64,000 bases of DNA from Shimia sp040370365 (GTDB lineage Bacteria > Pseudomonadota > Alphaproteobacteria > Rhodobacterales > Rhodobacteraceae): NCBI RefSeq assembly GCF_040370365.1, contig NZ_BAABWQ010000003.1:744001-808000 (forward strand), in the 5' to 3' direction. Below are positions 25,361-33,660 of the stretch, in pieces. Each line of letters opens with the position of its first letter. Position 1 is the stretch's first letter. The notes beneath the pieces are model-generated. The model was not told the DNA's origin. It saw only the letters and a program-made list of their open reading frames with translations, and did no database searches. The position numbers were made by a program, and so were the translations under genes.

Positions 25361-26707
25361 ATGGCGCAGTCACCTGAGTCACTGGCACAGCAAATGTTGG
25401 ATGCGGCCCGTAAAGCCGGAGCTGAGGCGGCAGATGCCATGGTTGTAGGCGGCACGTCTGTGTCCATCGAGGTGCGCGAAGGTAAGCTTGAACAAGCAGA
25501 GCGTTCCGAAGGGATGGATCTGGGCCTGCGCGTATTGATCGGAACACGTCAAGCAAACGTGTCGATTTCGGACTCCCGTCCAGACAGCATTGCGATGATG
25601 GCTGAGCGCGCCGTGGCCATGGCCAAGGAAGCGCCGGAAGACGAACATGTCGGTTTGGCAGAGGCGTCGCAGCTGGCCCAAGCCCCCAACATCGCAGCTT
25701 TGGAGCTTTCGGACCCCACAGCAGAACCAGCGCCCAGCATGCTTCAGGACGATGCTCTGTCTGCCGAAGAGGCGGCGCAGTCTGTTGCAGGCGTCACTCA
25801 AGTGCAGACGGCCACCGGGGCCTACAGCCAGTCTTCGGTGTTTTTGGCGGCGACCAATGGATTCGCTGGCGGCTACGCCCGCACAAGCCGCGCGATCTAC
25901 GCCACAGCCATTGCTGGCGCAGGTGATGCGATGGAGCGTGACTATGATGGTGACGGGCGGGTTTTCCAATCCGACTTACGCGATGCAACGGCCATTGGCC
26001 GGTCAGCAGGTGAGCGGGCCGTGGCGCGGCTGAACGCGCGCAAGCCAGAAACCGGCGCCTATCCGGTGCTGTTTGACGAGCGTGTGTCGTCCTCTCTCAT
26101 TGGCCATCTGCTGGCCGCGTCCAATGGTGCGATGGTGGCACGCGGATCAAGCTGGCTGCGTGAAAAGCTGGGACAACAAGTGTTGCCCGAGGCACTTTCG
26201 TTGATTGAGGACCCGTTGCGGCCGCGCATTTCTGGCTCTCGTCCCTTCGACGCCGAAGGGTTGCCAACCCAGCGGCGCGCCATAGTCGAAAATGGCGTTT
26301 TGACGGGCTGGACACTGGATCTGGCCAATGGGCGCAAACTTGGCATGCCCTCCACGGCCAATGCCGCACGTGGTGTCTCAGGCCCGCCATCACCAAGCAG
26401 CTGGAACGTGGCGCTGACCCAAGGCAGTCAATCGCGCGACGCACTGCTTAAAGACATGGGACGTGGGCTCTTGGTCACATCGCTCATCGGCTCCACCATC
26501 AATCCGAACACTGGGGACTATTCCCGCGGAGCTGCCGGTTTCTGGATCGAAAACGGCGTTGTTTCTCACCCTGTGAATGAATGTACAATTGCCGGCAACT
26601 TGCACGACATGTTGCGCAACTTGATCCCGGCCAACGATGCACGCGGGTATCTGTCACGGGTCGTGCCTTCGTTGCTTTTAGAAGGGATGACCCTTGCCGG
26701 AAACTGA
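25361..26707 (+). CDS. TldD/PmbA family metalloprotease homologue
   Basis: A 448-residue PmbA-type protein. In E. coli the TldD/TldE (PmbA) heterodimer is a zinc protease that trims peptides such as microcin B17 precursor. Here the N-terminal half has AGAEAADAMVVGGTSVSIEVREGKLE, and the C-terminal half has GRSAGERAVARLNARKPETGAYPVLFDERVS and SRGAAGFWIENGVVSHPVNECTIAGNL, all characteristic. No HExxxH zinc site is evident, so this is the non-catalytic TldE/PmbA-like member rather than TldD. It runs into the CysQ-like gene with a 14-base overlap. Confidence 0.88.
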   Translation: MAQSPESLAQQMLDAARKAGAEAADAMVVGGTSVSIEVREGKLEQAERSEGMDLGLRVLIGTRQANVSISDSRPDSIAMMAERAVAMAKEAPEDEHVGLAEASQLAQAPNIAALELSDPTAEPAPSMLQDDALSAEEAAQSVAGVTQVQTATGAYSQSSVFLAATNGFAGGYARTSRAIYATAIAGAGDAMERDYDGDGRVFQSDLRDATAIGRSAGERAVARLNARKPETGAYPVLFDERVSSSLIGHLLAASNGAMVARGSSWLREKLGQQVLPEALSLIEDPLRPRISGSRPFDAEGLPTQRRAIVENGVLTGWTLDLANGRKLGMPSTANAARGVSGPPSPSSWNVALTQGSQSRDALLKDMGRGLLVTSLIGSTINPNTGDYSRGAAGFWIENGVVSHPVNECTIAGNLHDMLRNLIPANDARGYLSRVVPSLLLEGMTLAGN

Positions 26708-27485
26708 TCTGGAGCTTTTGATTTCGGCGGCACAAGCGGCGGGCGACATCGCCACTCGTTACAACGGCCAAAGCGCCAAGACCTGGCACAAACCGGACGA
26801 CGCAGGTCCGGTCACCGAAGCCGACTTGGCGGTCAACGAGATGCTCGAAGACACACTACGCAAAGCGCGCCCAGACTATGGCTGGCTGAGCGAGGAGTCA
26901 CTGGACAACACGGATCGGCAACAGACCGACAAAGTGTTCATCATTGATCCCATTGACGGCACCCGCAGCTTTATCGAGGGCTCTGACACATGGGCGCATG
27001 CGTTGGCGGTTGTTGAAAAAGGCGTGGTAACCGCAGCTGTGATCTATCTACCGCGACGCGAAAAGCTATACAGCGCGGCCAAAGGCGGCGGTGCGCAGCT
27101 AAATGGCGCACGGGTCGGCACGGCTTCGCGTAATGAAATGGAAGGCGCACGGGTTCTTGTGGCCCGCCCCGCCATGGCCCCAGAACTGTGGAAAGACACC
27201 CCCCCCGAATTTGACCGCGGCTATCGCCCATCCTTGGCATATCGCACGGCGTTGGTCGCACAGGGTCGCTTTGATGCAATGCTCACCTTGCGGCCGACGT
27301 GGGAGTGGGACGTTGCGGCAGGTGACTTGATCCTACGAGAAGCGGGTGCCGCCACCTCTGATCGACATGGCGCGCCGTTGCGGTTCAACAATCCAGACCC
27401 ACGCCTCGCTGGTGTCGTTGCCGCCAATCCAATCCTAAAGCACAAGATTTGCGCGGCACTGGCCCCAACGGACAAAGCCCAATAA
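26694..27485 (+). CDS. cysQ: 3'(2'),5'-bisphosphate nucleotidase / inositol monophosphatase family (CysQ-like)
   Basis: A 263-residue metal-dependent phosphatase of the inositol monophosphatase fold, most like CysQ, which removes the 3'-phosphate from PAP formed in sulfate assimilation. Metal ligands are visible: Glu in GPVTEADLAVNEML and SEES, and the DPIDGTRSFIEG motif, then WEWDVAAGDLILREAGA near the C-terminus. The start is TTG 26694, with GAAGGGA seven bases upstream, and lies inside the end of the pmbA-like gene. An inositol-1-phosphatase role cannot be excluded. Confidence 0.85.
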   Translation: MPETDLELLISAAQAAGDIATRYNGQSAKTWHKPDDAGPVTEADLAVNEMLEDTLRKARPDYGWLSEESLDNTDRQQTDKVFIIDPIDGTRSFIEGSDTWAHALAVVEKGVVTAAVIYLPRREKLYSAAKGGGAQLNGARVGTASRNEMEGARVLVARPAMAPELWKDTPPEFDRGYRPSLAYRTALVAQGRFDAMLTLRPTWEWDVAAGDLILREAGAATSDRHGAPLRFNNPDPRLAGVVAANPILKHKICAALAPTDKAQ

Positions 27486-27617
27486 GATTTGCAGCCACTC
27501 TGCTGATCAAATCATTGGCTTCTCAGGCTTGATGCGCATGGAGGTCGTTCGCCCCCTTGAGGCCATCGGCCAAGCGGCTTAGGTTGCCCACATTCCAGCA
27601 CCTCATAGGAGTGGCCC

Positions 27618-27860
27618 ATGGCACAACGACTGCACCTCGTCTTTGGCGGCGAATTGATCGACCCTACCAAAACCGCGTTCAAAGATGTGGATGACCTTCA
27701 CGTCGTTGGCATTTTCCCAGACTACGATAGCGCCTACAACGCTTGGAAAGCCGAAGCCCAGCGCACGGTGGACAACGCGCATATGCGGTACTTCATTGCG
27801 CATCTGCATCGCCTGCGGGACGAAAGTGCCGCCGCATCGTCCACCGAAGAGCTCGGATAA
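27618..27860 (+). CDS. DUF4170 family small protein
   Basis: An 80-residue soluble protein of the DUF4170 family, conserved in alphaproteobacteria and usually placed, as here, just before the Kdo transferase gene. Recognisable segments are LVFGGELIDPTKTAFKDVDDLHVVGIFPDY and AWKAEAQRTVDNAHMRYFIAHLH. Function is unknown; the fixed neighbourhood hints at a link to lipid A/Kdo metabolism. GGAG lies upstream of its ATG, and waaA begins six bases after its stop. Confidence 0.85.
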   Translation: MAQRLHLVFGGELIDPTKTAFKDVDDLHVVGIFPDYDSAYNAWKAEAQRTVDNAHMRYFIAHLHRLRDESAAASSTEELG

Positions 27861-27866
27861 GCACAG

Positions 27867-29087
27867 ATGGCGCGCTCGCTGGGCCTTGCGGCTTACCTCG
27901 CTTTCGCGCGCCGTCAACCGTCGCAGATGGGCGCAATTGAATGCCCACGCCCCGATGGTGAAGTGATTTGGCTGCATTGTGCAGAGCCCTCTCGGGTCCG
28001 CACCTTGGCCAAGCTGGGGCAGCGGCTCACAAAACAAAGGCCGGACGCGCGGCTCTTGCTGACGACACCTGCAGATGTCCCTTTGACGCAAAGCCTGCCA
28101 GCACATGTCATTTGGCAGCCTTGCCCAACCGAAAGCCCGATCGATATCGCCGCCTTTCTGGACCATTGGCGGCCAGATCTGGTGCTGTGGTTGGGCCCCG
28201 CTGTACGCCCGGCACTGATTGACGCAATTCGCACGCGTGATGTTCCCTCGGTTTTACTCGAGACCCTTAACCCTAAAATCGAGCAGAAACGCCGCCGTTG
28301 GGGGCCGGAACCGATCCGCGGGACGTTGGCGCGGTTTACATCGATATTTGCACAAAATGATGACGCGGCAGCCCGTATGCGCAAGCTGTTGGGAGAGAGT
28401 GCCGACATCCATGCAAGCGGTGTTTTGATGGAGGAAGCTTCGGCCCTTCCGGTGAATGACAGCGACCTGGAAGAGCTGCGCACAAGTTTGGTCGGGCGCC
28501 CCGTGTGGCTTGCGGCACGCCTGCAACCCGATGAGTTGGCTGTGGTTTTGAACGCATACCGCGCGGTTTTACGTCTGTCCTATCGCATGCTGCTGGTTGT
28601 GGTCCCTGATCGGCCGGTCGATGCCATGGCGATGAAAGCTGCCATACTTCAAGATGGCTGGCGGGTGTCCGATTGGGACGAGGGCGATGTGCCCAAGGAA
28701 GACACACAAGTCTTGTTTGCCCATTCTTCTGAGGAACTGGGACTGTGGTATCGGGTGGCGCCGGTGAGTTTTGTGGGATCCTCGTTGATGTCAGGCGCAG
28801 GCGGACGCGATCCGCTGGAGCCCGCCGCTCTTGGCAGCGCAATTCTGTATGGCCCGTCTGTGCGACGCTATCTTGGAAGCTACACCAGACTGGCCAATGT
28901 AGGCGCGGCGCGGATCGTAAAAGATGCTGACAGCTTAACCTCAGCCTTGATGGTGTTGGCCGCACCAGATCAGGTCGCGGTGATGGCCCACGCGGGCTGG
29001 CAAGTGGTGTCTGACAGCGCGGAGGTTTCTGATAAAGTGATCGCGCATGCCCACGCGCTTTTGGACAATCGGGATGTACCTGCATGA
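27867..29087 (+). CDS. waaA: 3-deoxy-D-manno-octulosonic acid (Kdo) transferase
   Basis: A 406-residue GT30-type Kdo transferase, which adds Kdo residues to lipid A precursors at the inner membrane. The N-terminal glycosyltransferase domain has VIWLHCAEPSRVRTLAKLGQRL and DLVLWLGPAVRPALIDAI, with VLLETLNPKIEQKRRRWGPEPIRGTLARF matching the WaaA core. Compared with E. coli WaaA (425 residues) the N-terminal membrane anchor is short and the usual catalytic Glu-containing 'VGE' segment is replaced by CAEPSR. The C-terminal VSFVGSSLMSGAGGRDPLEPAALGSAILYGP motif is well kept. It overlaps lpxK by four bases. Confidence 0.85.
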   Translation: MARSLGLAAYLAFARRQPSQMGAIECPRPDGEVIWLHCAEPSRVRTLAKLGQRLTKQRPDARLLLTTPADVPLTQSLPAHVIWQPCPTESPIDIAAFLDHWRPDLVLWLGPAVRPALIDAIRTRDVPSVLLETLNPKIEQKRRRWGPEPIRGTLARFTSIFAQNDDAAARMRKLLGESADIHASGVLMEEASALPVNDSDLEELRTSLVGRPVWLAARLQPDELAVVLNAYRAVLRLSYRMLLVVVPDRPVDAMAMKAAILQDGWRVSDWDEGDVPKEDTQVLFAHSSEELGLWYRVAPVSFVGSSLMSGAGGRDPLEPAALGSAILYGPSVRRYLGSYTRLANVGAARIVKDADSLTSALMVLAAPDQVAVMAHAGWQVVSDSAEVSDKVIAHAHALLDNRDVPA

Positions 29088-30097
29088 GAGAACCCCATTT
29101 CTGGTCCAACCCACAGCGCCACCCCGGTTGGCAAGCGCACCTGCTCGCGCCCTTGGGCGGGCTTTATGCGCTGGCCACGAAACGACGAGTCGCAAAGGCC
29201 CCTGAAGGGTACAAAGCGCGGGTGCCCGTCGTCTGTATCGGCAACATAAACGCAGGGGGCACGGGAAAAACGCCGACGACCATCGCGGTGATGCAACGGT
29301 TGCAGACGCAAGGTGTCGCAGCACATGTTGTCTCACGCGGTTATGGCGGCAGCTTGAAAGGCCCAGTACGCGTAGAGGAACGCACCCACCGTGCAGCGCA
29401 AACCGGTGATGAGCCACTTTTGCTGGCTGCGTTTGGGCCAACATGGGTGTCAAAAGACCGGGCGCAAGGCGTGGCAGCTGCGGAACAGGCCGGTGCCGAG
29501 GTGATCCTTCTGGACGATGGTTTTCAGAACCCATCCGTGCAGCAAGATGCTGCAATTGTGGTGGTGGACGCACAGCGCGGCTTTGGCAACGGGCGTTGCC
29601 TTCCTGCGGGGCCATTGCGTGAGCCTGTGACGACCGGGTTGGCGCGCGCAGATCTGGTGTTGTCGATAGGCAACCGTGCAGCACAGGAGGTGTTTACATC
29701 TCTTTGGGGCGCTCAGATTGCCAGCCTTCCTCATGCGACTGGCGCGCTTGAGCCCCTACCAACAGGTATGGACTGGCGCGAAACACCGTTTTTGGCCTTT
29801 GCTGGCATTGGCCACCCAGAGAAGTTTTTTGACACGCTGCGCGCACTTGGAGCCAATTTGGTACACACTGAAGCATTGCAAGATCATCAAGCCTTGCCGC
29901 CAGCGTTGCTCACACGACTGGCCGCCGAGGCGCAGATGCGCGGAGCCCAACTTGTCACAACGGAAAAAGACGCTGTGCGCCTGCCCAAAGAGATGCGCGC
30001 TCAGGTCCTGACTTTGCCGGTGCGTTTGAATTTAGACGATTGGTCACCGCTGGATGCAATGATGTCGCGCATCGGGGTGCCACAGAGACCAGCCTGA
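29084..30097 (+). CDS. lpxK: Tetraacyldisaccharide 4'-kinase
   Basis: A 337-residue LpxK, which phosphorylates the 4' position of the lipid A disaccharide at the inner membrane. Family motifs are clear: FWSNPQRHPGWQAHLLAPLGGLY at the N-terminus, the P-loop GNINAGGTGKTPTTIAVMQRL, SRGYGGSLKGPVRVEE, and GAEVILLDDGFQNPSVQQDAAIVVVDAQRGFGNG with the catalytic DDGFQ segment. The end ELVTTEKDAVRLP-like region (LVTTEKDAVRLPKEMR) is typical. Last gene of the run; its stop codon is part of the following terminator stem. Confidence 0.95.
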   Translation: MREPHFWSNPQRHPGWQAHLLAPLGGLYALATKRRVAKAPEGYKARVPVVCIGNINAGGTGKTPTTIAVMQRLQTQGVAAHVVSRGYGGSLKGPVRVEERTHRAAQTGDEPLLLAAFGPTWVSKDRAQGVAAAEQAGAEVILLDDGFQNPSVQQDAAIVVVDAQRGFGNGRCLPAGPLREPVTTGLARADLVLSIGNRAAQEVFTSLWGAQIASLPHATGALEPLPTGMDWRETPFLAFAGIGHPEKFFDTLRALGANLVHTEALQDHQALPPALLTRLAAEAQMRGAQLVTTEKDAVRLPKEMRAQVLTLPVRLNLDDWSPLDAMMSRIGVPQRPA

Positions 30098-30119
30098 GCG
30101 ACCGCAAGTCGCTCAGGCT
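30091..30119. terminator. Twelve-base perfect hairpin between convergent lpxK and dsbA-like genes
   Basis: AGCCTGAGCGAC-CGCAA-GTCGCTCAGGCT. Placed between two convergent genes with only short T-rich flanks, it probably works in both directions. Confidence 0.75.
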
Positions 30120-30126
30120 GTTTGGC

Positions 30127-30807
30127 TTAACCTTCGAGTTTCGCGTCCAGAATTGCGCGCAGATCCTCGTAGTTCATGTTGGAATGCTTCTCACCGTCGA
30201 TGAGCAGAGTTGGGGTTGCCTGCACGTCATCAGCGGCGGCGTTTTCCTGAAACCATGCCACCAGCGCTTTTGCCTTATCTTCGTCCTGCAGACAGGCTTG
30301 TAGCTGATCGTCCTCCAAGCCAGCGAGACGACCGGCCTTGCGCAGAGAATCAGCAATGGCGACAGGATCACCTGCTCGGGTCCATTCGCCTTGGGTTTCC
30401 ATCAGATAGTCGGTCATGCCAAAGAACCGCTCTTGGCCACCGCATCGAGCCACCATGGACGCCCAAAGGCCAAAGCGATCAAAATAGACATCACGGAAAA
30501 TGAATTTCACTTTGCCAGTGTCGACATAATCCGCTTTTAGCGGCTTCAACACCGCCTCGTGAAAGTTCGCGCAGTGCGGACAGGTGAAAGAGGCGTACTC
30601 AACGATGGTGATTGGTGCATCCTCTGCGCCCATCACCATTTCAACGATCTCTGACGAATCGGTGCTTTCAGACGCAACCGTTTGAACATTGGAAACTGAC
30701 GGCAGCGTGGTGACCGCCACAGTCGTGGCGGGTTGGTTGGTAAACCAATACGCACCAGCAGCAACAGCAACCGCACCAGCGGCGATCACGGGAATAAAAC
30801 GGTTCAT
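30127..30807 (-). CDS. DsbA family thioredoxin-fold protein
   Basis: A 226-residue exported thiol-disulfide protein. After an N-terminal hydrophobic segment (FIPVIAAGAVAVAAGAYWF), which may act as signal or membrane anchor, comes a DsbA-type fold with the redox motif in EYASFTCPHCANFHEAVL (CPHC), the same dipeptide as E. coli DsbA. The helical insert QLQACLQDEDKAKALVAWFQENA and the cis-Pro segment VQATPTLLIDGEKH complete the family pattern. It may oxidise or isomerise periplasmic proteins. It starts directly after the DciA-like gene. Confidence 0.88.
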   Translation of the reverse strand: MNRFIPVIAAGAVAVAAGAYWFTNQPATTVAVTTLPSVSNVQTVASESTDSSEIVEMVMGAEDAPITIVEYASFTCPHCANFHEAVLKPLKADYVDTGKVKFIFRDVYFDRFGLWASMVARCGGQERFFGMTDYLMETQGEWTRAGDPVAIADSLRKAGRLAGLEDDQLQACLQDEDKAKALVAWFQENAAADDVQATPTLLIDGEKHSNMNYEDLRAILDAKLEG

Positions 30808-31323
30808 CTATAAACCTTTCTTGGAGTTTTTGTTTTTCATCAAGACATTGCCCGCTAGCTGTTCAAGGGCTTGCCGCAAGTCGGGGTTATCAAAGGAAGC
30901 CGTCACCCGGGCTGCCTCTTTCTGTGTCTCAGGGTCGGGAGTGGCCTTGACCTTCTTTGGGGCCGCTCCAAATTGCGCCTGCCCATCAGAAAACCCTGTT
31001 GGCGCGGTTTGGGTAATGCGCAGATGGGCAATCGCGTTGTAACCATAGGCGGCGTTTACGCGGCTGCGCAAAATCTCTTTCTGCATCTCCAACATTGGCG
31101 CCTGCGCCCCAGTTGTCAGCACCGTCAACGTGGCCCCAAAACTCTGGCGACCATATTTGACATCAACGGGACGACAAATGCGCGCCATGTCTTCGCCAAC
31201 GATCTCTGACCAGTGAGTCAGCACACGCGTTTCCGCAAAACCCCGGCTTTCGCTGGCTTTGCGGATGCGGTCCCTCAACAGAGAGGAGGTTCGAGCGAAC
31301 CCTTTGGTGGTTGGACGGCGCAT
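30808..31323 (-). CDS. DUF721 (DciA-like) protein
   Basis: A 171-residue DUF721 protein; members of this family related to DciA load the DnaB helicase in bacteria lacking DnaC/DnaI. The family core is visible: WSEIVGEDMARICRPVDVKYGRQSFGATLTVLTTGAQAPMLEMQKEILRSRVNAAYGYNAI, a KH-like fold. The N-terminus is basic (RRPTTKGFARTSSLLRDRIRKA), suiting DNA contact. It shares a transcript with the DsbA-like gene and is divergent from mutY. The helicase-loader role is assigned from family only. Confidence 0.8.
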   Translation of the reverse strand: MRRPTTKGFARTSSLLRDRIRKASESRGFAETRVLTHWSEIVGEDMARICRPVDVKYGRQSFGATLTVLTTGAQAPMLEMQKEILRSRVNAAYGYNAIAHLRITQTAPTGFSDGQAQFGAAPKKVKATPDPETQKEAARVTASFDNPDLRQALEQLAGNVLMKNKNSKKGL

Positions 31324-31409
31324 CTTGATCTTGCATCCTTTGGTCGAGAGCTATTTTAGTGGCCCGGCCCGGCTGTGCCAGCGAAACCGTCCCTAAGTGA
31401 GGATAAAAC

Positions 31410-32462
31410 TTGCGTGATATGCCTAAGAGCTCCGATCTATTGGAGTGGTACGACCACAATGCACGCACTATGCCGTGGCGCGTTGGCCCGCAGGAGCGCC
31501 AAGCCGGCGTGACACCCGATCCCTATCGGATTTGGATGTCGGAGATCATGTTGCAACAAACCACCGTTGCAGCGGTAAAAGACTATTTTGAACGCTTCAC
31601 TGCCCGGTGGGCTACGGTGTCTGATCTGGCGGCGGCTGAGGATGCTGATGTCATGGCGGAATGGGCCGGGCTTGGGTATTACGCCCGCGCTCGTAATTTG
31701 TTGAAATGCGCGCGCGTGGTGGCCGATGAGTTGGATGGCGTGTTTCCGGGGACAGTTGAGGAGTTGCTAAAACTGCCCGGCGTTGGCCCCTACACAGCGG
31801 GTGCCGTGTCCTCTATTGCATTTGATCACCCTGCCACAGTGGTGGATGGCAATGTGGAACGCGTGATGGCACGGCTATTTGATGTACACACACCCTTGCC
31901 CGCTGCAAAACCAGAGCTCACCGATCTGGCAGCAGCCCTCACGCCGGACGTGCGCCCGGGAGACTATGCTCAGGCGGTCATGGATTTGGGGGCCACAATT
32001 TGCACCCCGCGCAATCCGGCCTGTGGGATTTGTCCGTGGCGCCAACCTTGCCGGGCGCGATTGGCAGGCACAGCGGCTGACCTGCCTAAGAAAACACCAA
32101 AAAAACCGAAGCCAATCCGCCATGGGGTGGCGTACATAGCACGGCGCGTCGATGGCGCTTTTCTGCTGGAACGACGCCCGGAGAGCGGATTGCTGGGGGG
32201 CATGCTGGGCTGGCCCGGATCAGACTGGGTGGAAGTGGATGCGCCAGCACATGAGGCCCCTATCAGAGCTGAGTGGAAAACGCTGAATACCGAAGCGCGC
32301 CATACGTTCACGCATTTTCATTTGCGCCTGAAAGTCTGCACAGCCCTTGTGCCAATGGATCGCAAACCCTCCGTCGGGGAATTTGTCGATGCGGACACCT
32401 TTGATCCAGGGAATCTCCCCACGGCCATGCGCAAAGCATTTGATCTGTATAGCGGCGCTTGA
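31410..32462 (+). CDS. mutY: A/G-specific adenine glycosylase
   Basis: A 350-residue MutY, which removes adenine paired with 8-oxoguanine. Motifs in order: IWMSEIMLQQTTVAAVKDYF, the helix-hairpin-helix LPGVGPYTAGAVSSIAFDHPATVVDGNVERV with the catalytic Asp (VDGN), and the 4Fe-4S ligands CTPRNPACGICPWRQPC (C-x6-C-x2-C-x5-C). The C-terminal Nudix-like domain has FLLERRPESGLLGGMLGWPG and HTFTHFHLRLKV. A TTG at 31410 has GAGG eight bases upstream and is given as the start; ATG 31419 is the alternative. Confidence 0.95.
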   Translation: MRDMPKSSDLLEWYDHNARTMPWRVGPQERQAGVTPDPYRIWMSEIMLQQTTVAAVKDYFERFTARWATVSDLAAAEDADVMAEWAGLGYYARARNLLKCARVVADELDGVFPGTVEELLKLPGVGPYTAGAVSSIAFDHPATVVDGNVERVMARLFDVHTPLPAAKPELTDLAAALTPDVRPGDYAQAVMDLGATICTPRNPACGICPWRQPCRARLAGTAADLPKKTPKKPKPIRHGVAYIARRVDGAFLLERRPESGLLGGMLGWPGSDWVEVDAPAHEAPIRAEWKTLNTEARHTFTHFHLRLKVCTALVPMDRKPSVGEFVDADTFDPGNLPTAMRKAFDLYSGA

Positions 32463-32526
32463 GCACATTGCAGCACAGCCAACTTCGCCGCATAGTCTGA
32501 GCAATTTCTAGCGAGGGTCTGTACAA

Positions 32527-33660
32527 ATGGTGTCGTCTACGCAATTGGCCAAGTTTTCTAGCGCGCTTCCGTTCTGGTGCTCCTTGCTGTTGATCCCATT
32601 GGTTTGGATCACAGCAGGTCTGGGAGGTTGGTGGGTGATTTTGGTGCCCCTTGTCACTTGGTACCTTTTCTCGGCACTGGATGCCGTGACGGGGCTCAAT
32701 CTGGAAAACGCAGAACTCGAAACCCCCGACGAAGACCTCAAATGGTATCGTCTGATCACGCTGATCTGGCCTTGGCTGCAATTTGCGACACTGTTTGGCA
32801 TGATCTGGTACGCCACGCGCGCCGACCATCTGAGCACAGCGGCTTTGATTGGTCTGTTCTTTGGAGTGGGCGTGATCACGGGGACTGTTGGGATCAACTA
32901 CAGTCATGAGCTGATGCATCAGAAGCCCAAACATGAACGTTGGCTGGGCGATCTCTTGCTTGCGATGGTGCTGTATTCCCATTTCCGTAGCGAACACCTG
33001 TTGGTGCATCACCGCTACGTTGGCACACCGCGCGATCCCGTCACAGCACGCTACAACGAGGGATTTCACCGGTTTTTTCCGCGTGTTCTGATCAGCTCGC
33101 TCAAGTCCTCCTTTGCTGCAGAGAAAGCCATGCTGGCGCGCAAAGACATGCCGTGGACGGATCTGTCCAACCCGTTCTTTCGTTATTGGGCACTGCAAGG
33201 CGCCATGCTGCTCTTTGCGTTGATTCTTGGTGGCTGGCTCGGCGTGGCCCTGTTTGTATGGCAGGCCTATATCGCGATTTGGCAGCTCGAATTGGTCAAC
33301 TATGTGGAACACTACGGCCTTACCCGCAAACACCTAGGCGAAGGCAAATATGAGCATGTGAAGCCGCACCACAGTTGGAACGCTGCGCATAAGGCCTCCA
33401 ACTGGTTGCTGATCAATCTCCAACGCCACTCAGATCACCACTACAAGCCGGATCGGCGATTTCCTCTGTTGCAAAACTATACTGACGCAGAAGCGCCGCA
33501 ATTGCCATTTGGCTATCCTGTCATGACCATCGCGGCGATGGTCCCGCCGGTCTGGAAACGGGTCATGAACCCGCGGGTCCGAAAGTGGCGTGGTATGTAC
33601 TACCCAGAGATCACCGATTGGCACGCTTACAACAAAGCCAAGAACCCAATGCCACGTTAG
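32527..33660 (+). CDS. Alkane 1-monooxygenase (AlkB-type) homologue
   Basis: A 377-residue membrane di-iron hydroxylase. Six or so hydrophobic helices and the eight-histidine signature are present: NYSHELMHQ, HFRSEHLLVHHRYVGTPRDP, and LQRHSDHHYKPDRRF, plus VNYVEHYGL. Those motifs match alkane hydroxylases, which need rubredoxin and rubredoxin reductase. No such partner lies in this window, so it is an orphan here; a fatty-acid-desaturase or xylene-monooxygenase-like role remains possible. It converges with the cyclase gene, overlapping by four bases. Confidence 0.88.
   Translation: MVSSTQLAKFSSALPFWCSLLLIPLVWITAGLGGWWVILVPLVTWYLFSALDAVTGLNLENAELETPDEDLKWYRLITLIWPWLQFATLFGMIWYATRADHLSTAALIGLFFGVGVITGTVGINYSHELMHQKPKHERWLGDLLLAMVLYSHFRSEHLLVHHRYVGTPRDPVTARYNEGFHRFFPRVLISSLKSSFAAEKAMLARKDMPWTDLSNPFFRYWALQGAMLLFALILGGWLGVALFVWQAYIAIWQLELVNYVEHYGLTRKHLGEGKYEHVKPHHSWNAAHKASNWLLINLQRHSDHHYKPDRRFPLLQNYTDAEAPQLPFGYPVMTIAAMVPPVWKRVMNPRVRKWRGMYYPEITDWHAYNKAKNPMPR

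Noticed and set aside
32308..33333. A 341-residue minus-strand frame over alkB-like and mutY genes
   Set aside because: Spans two confidently coded genes on the other strand; no family resemblance.
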